From NCBI RefSeq assembly GCF_002356115.1, contig NZ_AP014836.1, positions 1,547,501 to 1,611,500 on the forward strand: a DNA stretch of 64,000 nucleotides, written 5' to 3'. The number at the start of each line of letters is the position of its first letter. The stretch's first letter is position 1. This stretch comes from Candidatus Nitrosoglobus terrae. GTDB lineage: Bacteria > Pseudomonadota > Gammaproteobacteria > Nitrosococcales > Nitrosococcaceae. This document shows, one piece after another, positions 59,213 to 64,000 of this stretch. The notes under the pieces were generated by a model. That model ran no database searches. It had not been told where the DNA came from and saw only the letters and a list, made by a program, of their open reading frames with translations. The translations under genes and the position numbers were made by a program.

Positions 59213-61006
59213 TTACTTTAACCGTTCTAATTTCTCCCAACGCTGATATAGCTGCTTAACATTGTTTTCTGCCTTTTGAAGCTGGGCGTATAGTGTTGCC
59301 AAACGACCAGCGTCACTCATAATTTCAGGATCATGGAGCTGTTGCTGAAAGGTATCCACGATATGCTCTGCTTTAATTATTTTTTGCTCAATTCGATTAA
59401 GCTCTTTTCTTTCCTCATAGCTTAGCTTTAAAGAGGCTTTTTTTTCAGAGTTAAGCTTATTTGGGAAATCTTTAGTAGCTGGCTGGGGCTTTCTGGCCTC
59501 AAGCCACTGATAATAGTCCGCAAAAAATTCAACTTTTCCGCGGCCATCGAGATAAAGTAGGGTATCGCTAAGACGATCTAACAAAAACCGATCGTGGGTA
59601 ATCAGTACAATAGCGCCAGGAAAATCTTGTAAACTCTCCTCTAGCACCTCGAGGGTAGGGATATCTAGATCATTCGTAGGTTCATCCAGCAATAAAATAT
59701 CTGCAGGCTGTAGCATTAAGTTAGCAATTAAAACTCGGGCTTGCTCCCCACCAGAAAGCTGAGAGATGGGAAGCCCTAATTTCTCTACAGGAAAAAGAAA
59801 ACGTTTAGCCCAAGCGCTGATATGAACAGAATGCTCTCGAAAAACAACCCTATCTCCTAAAGGACATAAGGCTTCCTTTAAAGTTAGCTCAGGATTTAGC
59901 TGCTCTCGCTTTTGATCAAAGACTACTACCCGAATCCCATCGGCCCAAGTAATAGTACCTAAATCAGGGGCTAATTCTCCTCTCAATAGTTGTATTAACG
60001 TAGTTTTCCCGCTACCATTTTGCCCTAGCACTCCCACGCATTTACCTGGGGAAAGCTGTAAATTTAAATGCGCAAATAGCGCTCTCCCCCCGCGACTAAT
60101 CCCAATATTTTGGGCTTCTAACAGTTTTTTGGTTTTTCGCCCAATGGCTTCAAAATCAATTTTTGCCGCTTTACCTTGCTGTACATTACGCGCTTTAATT
60201 ACTTTCAGCTCACCCTGAAGCTGTTGAGCACTATTTAGGCGATAGCGCGCTTTAGAAGTCCGGGCTTTTGAACCTTGCTGTAACCACTCCAGTTCTCGCC
60301 GTACTTTATTAGCCAACACCAACTCTTGCTGTTCCTGTTGGCTAATAGCGGCCTCTCGTTTTTGGAGAAAGCTGCTGTAATTACCTTCTACCTTAAGAAA
60401 TCCTTCTGGATATTGTTGACTGATCTCAACGATCCGATTAGTGGTATTTTCTAAAAAATAACGATCATGACTTGCTAACACAAACGCAAACGAGGATAGC
60501 TTTAGTATCCCCTCTAGCCATAAAATCCCTTCCATATCCAGATGATTGGTGGGCTCATCCATAAGTAATAAATCTGGTTTCTGTATCAACGCTCGACTAA
60601 TAGCAAGCCGTTTACGCCAACCTCCTGATAAAGTCCCTACCTTTTGCGTTGGATCAGCAAACCCTGTTTGACGAATTATTTCCTGAGTACGCTGATCGTA
60701 CCCCACTTCCAGCCCCCCTTCTGGAAAGGCATCCTGTAAGGTTTCTTCAACCGTTTTTTCTAAATTAAAGCGATCTTCTTGAGGTAAATAAACTACAAAA
60801 GTGCTCTGCTTTCGTGTAATTTCTCCTGAATCAGGAAGCTCTACTCCGGAGAAAATTTTCAATAACGTGGACTTTCCAGAACCATTAGGGCCAATTAATC
60901 CTAAACGCTCATCAGAAAAAAAATTCAAAGAAATATCGGAAAATAAAACCTGATTTCCATAAGACTTACTTATAGAATAGCTGCTAATCAATAAAGTTGA
61001 GGCCAT
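59213..61006 (-). CDS. uup: ABC-F ATPase Uup
   Basis: Soluble twin-ATPase ABC-F protein. Walker A motifs are GPNGSGKSTLLKIF near 40 and GQNGSGKTTLIQLL near 330; the signature motifs are LSGGWRKRL and LSGGEQARV, with Walker B LLLMDEPTNHLDMEG and LLLDEPTNDLD. The 597 residues include a C-terminal coiled-coil extension (LNRIEQKIIKAEHIVDTFQQ and on), which separates Uup from EttA and YheS. Uup acts on DNA branch stability and ribosomes in E. coli. It lies 21 bp after the methyltransferase gene. Confidence 0.92.
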   Translation of the reverse strand: MASTLLISSYSISKSYGNQVLFSDISLNFFSDERLGLIGPNGSGKSTLLKIFSGVELPDSGEITRKQSTFVVYLPQEDRFNLEKTVEETLQDAFPEGGLEVGYDQRTQEIIRQTGFADPTQKVGTLSGGWRKRLAISRALIQKPDLLLMDEPTNHLDMEGILWLEGILKLSSFAFVLASHDRYFLENTTNRIVEISQQYPEGFLKVEGNYSSFLQKREAAISQQEQQELVLANKVRRELEWLQQGSKARTSKARYRLNSAQQLQGELKVIKARNVQQGKAAKIDFEAIGRKTKKLLEAQNIGISRGGRALFAHLNLQLSPGKCVGVLGQNGSGKTTLIQLLRGELAPDLGTITWADGIRVVVFDQKREQLNPELTLKEALCPLGDRVVFREHSVHISAWAKRFLFPVEKLGLPISQLSGGEQARVLIANLMLQPADILLLDEPTNDLDIPTLEVLEESLQDFPGAIVLITHDRFLLDRLSDTLLYLDGRGKVEFFADYYQWLEARKPQPATKDFPNKLNSEKKASLKLSYEERKELNRIEQKIIKAEHIVDTFQQQLHDPEIMSDAGRLATLYAQLQKAENNVKQLYQRWEKLERLK

Positions 61007-61027
61007 TTTTTGTTAAAACTTACAATT

Positions 61028-61789
61028 TCAATAAGGCTTACGGGCTTCAAATCGTAGCCGCACATAATCAACTATCCAAGAGTTATCGCTACGGCATAGT
61101 TTAGGGCGCAGCTTATCACATACTTCAGCAATGAACTCTGGCTGCTCAAGCTTAGGCACATCGGCGATAAAACATTGCCCAAAAGTCCAAAGCCATTGAC
61201 TCATATCCGTAGATAATAAAGTTGGGCGCTGAAATAACTCAATCCGGATCAGCTGAAACCCAATAGACTCAAGTAGGCGCTGATATTCTTCGATGCTTGG
61301 AAAATACCAAGGGTTGAAGGTGCTAGGATCAGCTCTATATCGTGTTAGTACTTGGTATAACGCGGTGACAATAGTCTGGATATTCCCCTCTCCACCAAGT
61401 TCTCCAACAAATCTCCCGCCAGGAATTAAAGCCTTCCAGACCCCTTCGGCTACAGCTCTTGGCTGTTTCATCCAATGTAAGGCTGCATTACTAAATACAG
61501 CATCAAATTCAGCGCTAAATTGAAGATACTCACCGTCCATTAGCCGAGCCTCCAGTCCTTGTGCCCTTACAGCATTTATAAATTCCGGACTACTATCCAC
61601 GCCAACGACATGGCATCCAAAAGCTGCTAGCTTCGCTGTAAGTGTCCCATCACCACAGCCTAGATCAAGGATATGCTCGTCTATTTTTGGGTTTAACCAT
61701 GCTATCACAGGCATTCCTAGATCTGGCACAAACTGGGCATTTTTCCTATAATTTTGTAAATCCCATACTTGCCCAGCGCACATAAACAT
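61028..61789 (-). CDS. Class I SAM-dependent methyltransferase
   Basis: A 253-residue methyltransferase with motif I ILDLGCGDGTLTAKL near residue 40, motif II VVGVDSSPEFI, and the stretch FDAVFSNAALHWMKQP typical of the trans-aconitate/UbiE-like group. The substrate is not clear; similar proteins are annotated as trans-aconitate methyltransferases. It starts at 61789 after a GAGGAGATG-type site and is followed 21 bp later by uup. Confidence 0.85.
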   Translation of the reverse strand: MFMCAGQVWDLQNYRKNAQFVPDLGMPVIAWLNPKIDEHILDLGCGDGTLTAKLAAFGCHVVGVDSSPEFINAVRAQGLEARLMDGEYLQFSAEFDAVFSNAALHWMKQPRAVAEGVWKALIPGGRFVGELGGEGNIQTIVTALYQVLTRYRADPSTFNPWYFPSIEEYQRLLESIGFQLIRIELFQRPTLLSTDMSQWLWTFGQCFIADVPKLEQPEFIAEVCDKLRPKLCRSDNSWIVDYVRLRFEARKPY

Positions 61790-62203
61790 CTCCTCTATAC
61801 TCGGCTGATAAACAATCTTTATATTAGTGATATTTTATCTTAGATGAGAGTTATCCTATAATAGTGTATGTTTTCCATATGCTATCGCAATATGTCTCTT
61901 AAGCAGCTCAAGCATTAAATTGCTTTTAACCCTACCTTAGTAAATCTTACTCTTAGACTACACTGTCATAAAATTTAATAATTTTGCATTATTTAGCTTT
62001 CAATAAATCTTCTTAGCTAGAATAACTAGCTAATGAAATTAAGCTCTTTCTTGATCACAAACTACAAACAAATAATTTCTACTAAATACCTAGATAACAT
62101 ACTTACTCAAGTTAATCTTACAAAACTCTTTTCTTTCGTAAGCAGAAAACTTGAAGTGATATTACTCATACATTACAGAGGAAAGCAACTTAAGGAGAAC
62201 AAC
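61790..62203. other. Divergent region upstream of fabI
   Basis: 414 bp, AT-rich. It should hold the promoters of the methyltransferase/uup unit and of fabI. An in-frame extension of fabI back to 62033 is open but looks like leader sequence, and the strong AAGGAG site at 62192-62197 marks the true start. Confidence 0.6.
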
Positions 62204-62983
62204 ATGGGATTTCTAACCAATAAAAAAGCGCTTATTGTAGGAGTAGCTAGTTCTCGCTCTATTGCCTGGGGAATTGCACAAGCCATGAAAAAGGAAGGGG
62301 CTGATCTAGCTCTAACCTATCAAAGTGAGAAACTTCAAAGTCGGGTTGAAAAGCTTGCCTCCGAATGTGGTACTGATATTATCCTTCCATGTGATGTAAG
62401 TAGTGATGAGCAAATTGAAATGCTTTTTACTCGTCTTAATGGCTATTGGAATCATCTAGATATCATCATTCACTCAGTCGCCTTTGCTCACCGTAATCAA
62501 TTACAGGGTAATTACCTAGAAAATCTTACCCGGGAAGGATTTTTAACCGCCCATGAGATTAGCTCCTATAGTTTTTCCGCTCTGGCAAAAGCAGGTAGAA
62601 CCATGATGCAGGGCCGCAATGGTGCCCTCCTTACTTTAAGCTATCTAGGGGCAGAGCGAACTATTCCCAACTATAATGTAATGGGAGTTGCTAAAGCGAG
62701 TCTTGAAGCAAACGTGCGTTACATGGCAACTTCTCTAGGACCTGAAGGTTTACGAGTTAATGCTATTTCCGCTGGTCCCATTAAAACGCTAGCCGCTTCA
62801 GGAATCGATAATTTCAATAAATTCCTGACCTACTCCGAGCACAACACGCCTCTTAGACGTAATGTTACTATTGATGAAGTTGGCAATGTAGCGGCATTCC
62901 TCTGCTCTGATTTAGCTTCAGGCATAACAGGTGAAATCATTTACGTTGATAACGGTTATCATATTATTGGAATGGGAGAATAA
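62204..62983 (+). CDS. fabI: Enoyl-[acyl-carrier-protein] reductase (NADH)
   Basis: Last reduction of the fatty acid elongation cycle and a known triclosan target. Start taken at 62204 (259 residues), with AAGGAG 6 bases upstream; the longer frame from 62033 adds an AT-rich leader with no family match. The NAD site is [17 protein letters not shown] near residue 12, and the active-site pattern Tyr-x6-Lys reads YNVMGVAKA near 156, with [13 protein letters not shown] after it. A hairpin follows at 63033. Confidence 0.96.
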   Translation: MGFLTNKKALIVGVASSRSIAWGIAQAMKKEGADLALTYQSEKLQSRVEKLASECGTDIILPCDVSSDEQIEMLFTRLNGYWNHLDIIIHSVAFAHRNQLQGNYLENLTREGFLTAHEISSYSFSALAKAGRTMMQGRNGALLTLSYLGAERTIPNYNVMGVAKASLEANVRYMATSLGPEGLRVNAISAGPIKTLAASGIDNFNKFLTYSEHNTPLRRNVTIDEVGNVAAFLCSDLASGITGEIIYVDNGYHIIGMGE

Positions 62984-63032
62984 CCAAGCCATCTCATTTC
63001 TATAAGTAATCTGATATTTATTCATATAGCTG

Positions 63033-63096
63033 AGGCGAATTTAATGGCTATCTCAAAGCAGATAAGCACTTAAATTCGCCTATACGTCTATTTTTC
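63033..63096. terminator. Hairpin between convergent fabI and ppiD
   Basis: AGGCGAATTTAA (63033-63044) and TTAAATTCGCCT (63070-63081) form a perfect 12-bp stem; inner bases GCTATC and GATAAGC can pair further. On the + strand the stem is followed by ATACGTC and a T-run (63090-63096), so it fits termination of fabI. It may also stop ppiD transcripts. Confidence 0.75.
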
Positions 63097-63161
63097 GATT
63101 AACCATCATCCCTTTTTGCTTGAAAATGAAAGATCCTAATCTGCTGTTTTTTATGATCAAA

Positions 63162-64000
63162 TTAGAGATTTTCAGGGTATAGTTTAATCTTGGCCTTTGA
63201 TTTTATCCCTTCAATAAAACTACGATAAGTAATCTCACCACGGCTACGCTCAATTTCTTGGATTAAAGATTGACGTGTCTTTTCATCTAATTTGTTGAAA
63301 TCTCCATCTCGAACTGAGTAAATACCCAGTACGGCATAATCACCTGTTTTCAATAACTGTCCAGCAAACACTGAACCTTCCAGCTCTGATCGCGATAATC
63401 CATAGGCTGTGATCAGAATTTCTGGTGGAATATCAGCATTTATATCCTCTCGAGTATAAAATCTCTTCTCACTCCAGTTGACTCCTTCTTCAGCAAAAAC
63501 AATCTCTGGCGACTCACCCTGTTGCAGCCGCTTAATAAACTCTTCTCCTAGCTCTTGAATTTTAGTTTTAGCTTCTGATCGAGTCAGTTTTTCTTTAATT
63601 TCTTTCTGAATCTCCTCAAAAGGCTGAATGTAAGCAGGAATACTTCTATTAACTCGTAGTACTACTAAATCATTAGGCCCTAATTCAATGGCTTGGCTAT
63701 TAATCCCCTCCTCTAGTACCTCTTCACTAAAGGCCGCTGCTACCACTTTAGGATTAGCAGCAATTCCGCTGCCTCCACCCCGAGGGAAAGGCTTGCTAGT
63801 CTCAATCATAAGTCCAAGGGCTTCAGCAGCCATCTCAAGGGAGGAAGAATTCTCATACGTGAGGTTATCCAAGATATCGGCTTTTTCATAGAATTGATCT
63901 TCTGCCTGCTGTTGGCGATATTTTTGCGCTAATTCTTCACGTACCTCATCAAAGGATTTAGCTTTACCCGGCTGAATCCCCGTAAGTTTGATGATGTGAT
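63162..64000 (-). CDS. ppiD: Peptidyl-prolyl isomerase PpiD (5' end beyond window)
   Basis: C-terminal 279 residues of a SurA/PpiD-type periplasmic folding factor anchored to the inner membrane. The visible part starts inside a parvulin domain (HIIKLTGIQPGKAKSFDEVR) and continues with a second half-domain LGPNDLVVLRVNRSIPAYIQ. It ends in a region typical of PpiD (IERSRGEITYRSFIEGIKSK). The frame stays open to the right edge, so the N-terminal anchor is not seen. In relatives it follows hupB. Confidence 0.88.
   Translation of the reverse strand, partial: HIIKLTGIQPGKAKSFDEVREELAQKYRQQQAEDQFYEKADILDNLTYENSSSLEMAAEALGLMIETSKPFPRGGGSGIAANPKVVAAAFSEEVLEEGINSQAIELGPNDLVVLRVNRSIPAYIQPFEEIQKEIKEKLTRSEAKTKIQELGEEFIKRLQQGESPEIVFAEEGVNWSEKRFYTREDINADIPPEILITAYGLSRSELEGSVFAGQLLKTGDYAVLGIYSVRDGDFNKLDEKTRQSLIQEIERSRGEITYRSFIEGIKSKAKIKLYPENL

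Noticed and set aside
62033-62203. N-terminal extension of FabI
   Set aside because: AT-rich leader with no FabI similarity. A strong AAGGAG site lies just before the ATG at 62204.

Overview
This window reads as a chromosomal segment of an AT-rich gammaproteobacterium. The gene orders tyrS-M23 peptidase-anmK, ndk-rlmN-pilW-hisS, smpB/ratA-rnfH/bamE/fur/recN-nadK, and crp/osmC/speD are all typical of that class. The glycogen genes, a full System I cytochrome c maturation operon (ccmABCDEFGHI), a di-haem cytochrome c peroxidase and a glycolate oxidase Fe-S subunit suggest a respiratory, cytochrome-rich organism. A Nitrosococcus/Nitrosoglobus-like member of the Chromatiales is my best guess. That is inference from gene content and base composition, not proof.

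Layout. 1-16.0 kb is housekeeping: tyrS (cut by the left edge), a murein endopeptidase, anmK, glycine cleavage genes gcvPA and gcvH, glycogen genes (malQ, glgC, glgB), pgi, hisS, a pilus TPR lipoprotein, rlmN and ndk. About 16.4-25.8 kb is an accessory island between a frameshifted secreted-protein gene and the 3' end of the tmRNA gene. 26-64 kb returns to core genes: smpB, ratA/rnfH, bamE, fur, recN, nadK, recJ, hda, purMN, dcd, crp, speD, a DUF2868/DUF3482 GTPase pair, the ccm operon, coq7, glcF, cytochrome c peroxidase, uup, fabI and the end of ppiD (cut by the right edge).

The island has three layers. (1) A type I restriction-modification operon lies in ruins on the + strand: an in-frame hsdM/hsdS deletion fusion, a REP-associated transposase (RAYT) packed between hsdS and hsdR, and hsdR broken into pieces. 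(2) AT-rich phage-derived DNA sits inside hsdR (about 18.9-21.8 kb). It carries the C-terminal part of a single-subunit T7-type RNA polymerase, with motifs A, B and C still readable despite one frameshift and one stop. A ribonucleotide reductase ATP-cone fragment, a DUF29 gene and a helical remnant lie with it. (3) A GC-rich and apparently intact SIR2-HerA anti-phage pair lies on the - strand, ending against the tmRNA gene. The island therefore looks like a defence hot spot in which the older R-M system was broken, partly by phage DNA, while the NAD-linked SIR2-HerA pair stayed open.

The most useful observations are the intact SIR2-HerA pair, the phage RNA polymerase remnant lodged in hsdR, the tightly nested RAYT with a REP hairpin at its frameshift, the orphan gcvPA/gcvH without gcvPB, the DUF2868/DUF3482 pair, and a dispersed repeat (41.2 and 57.6 kb) whose two copies differ in a coding-like way.
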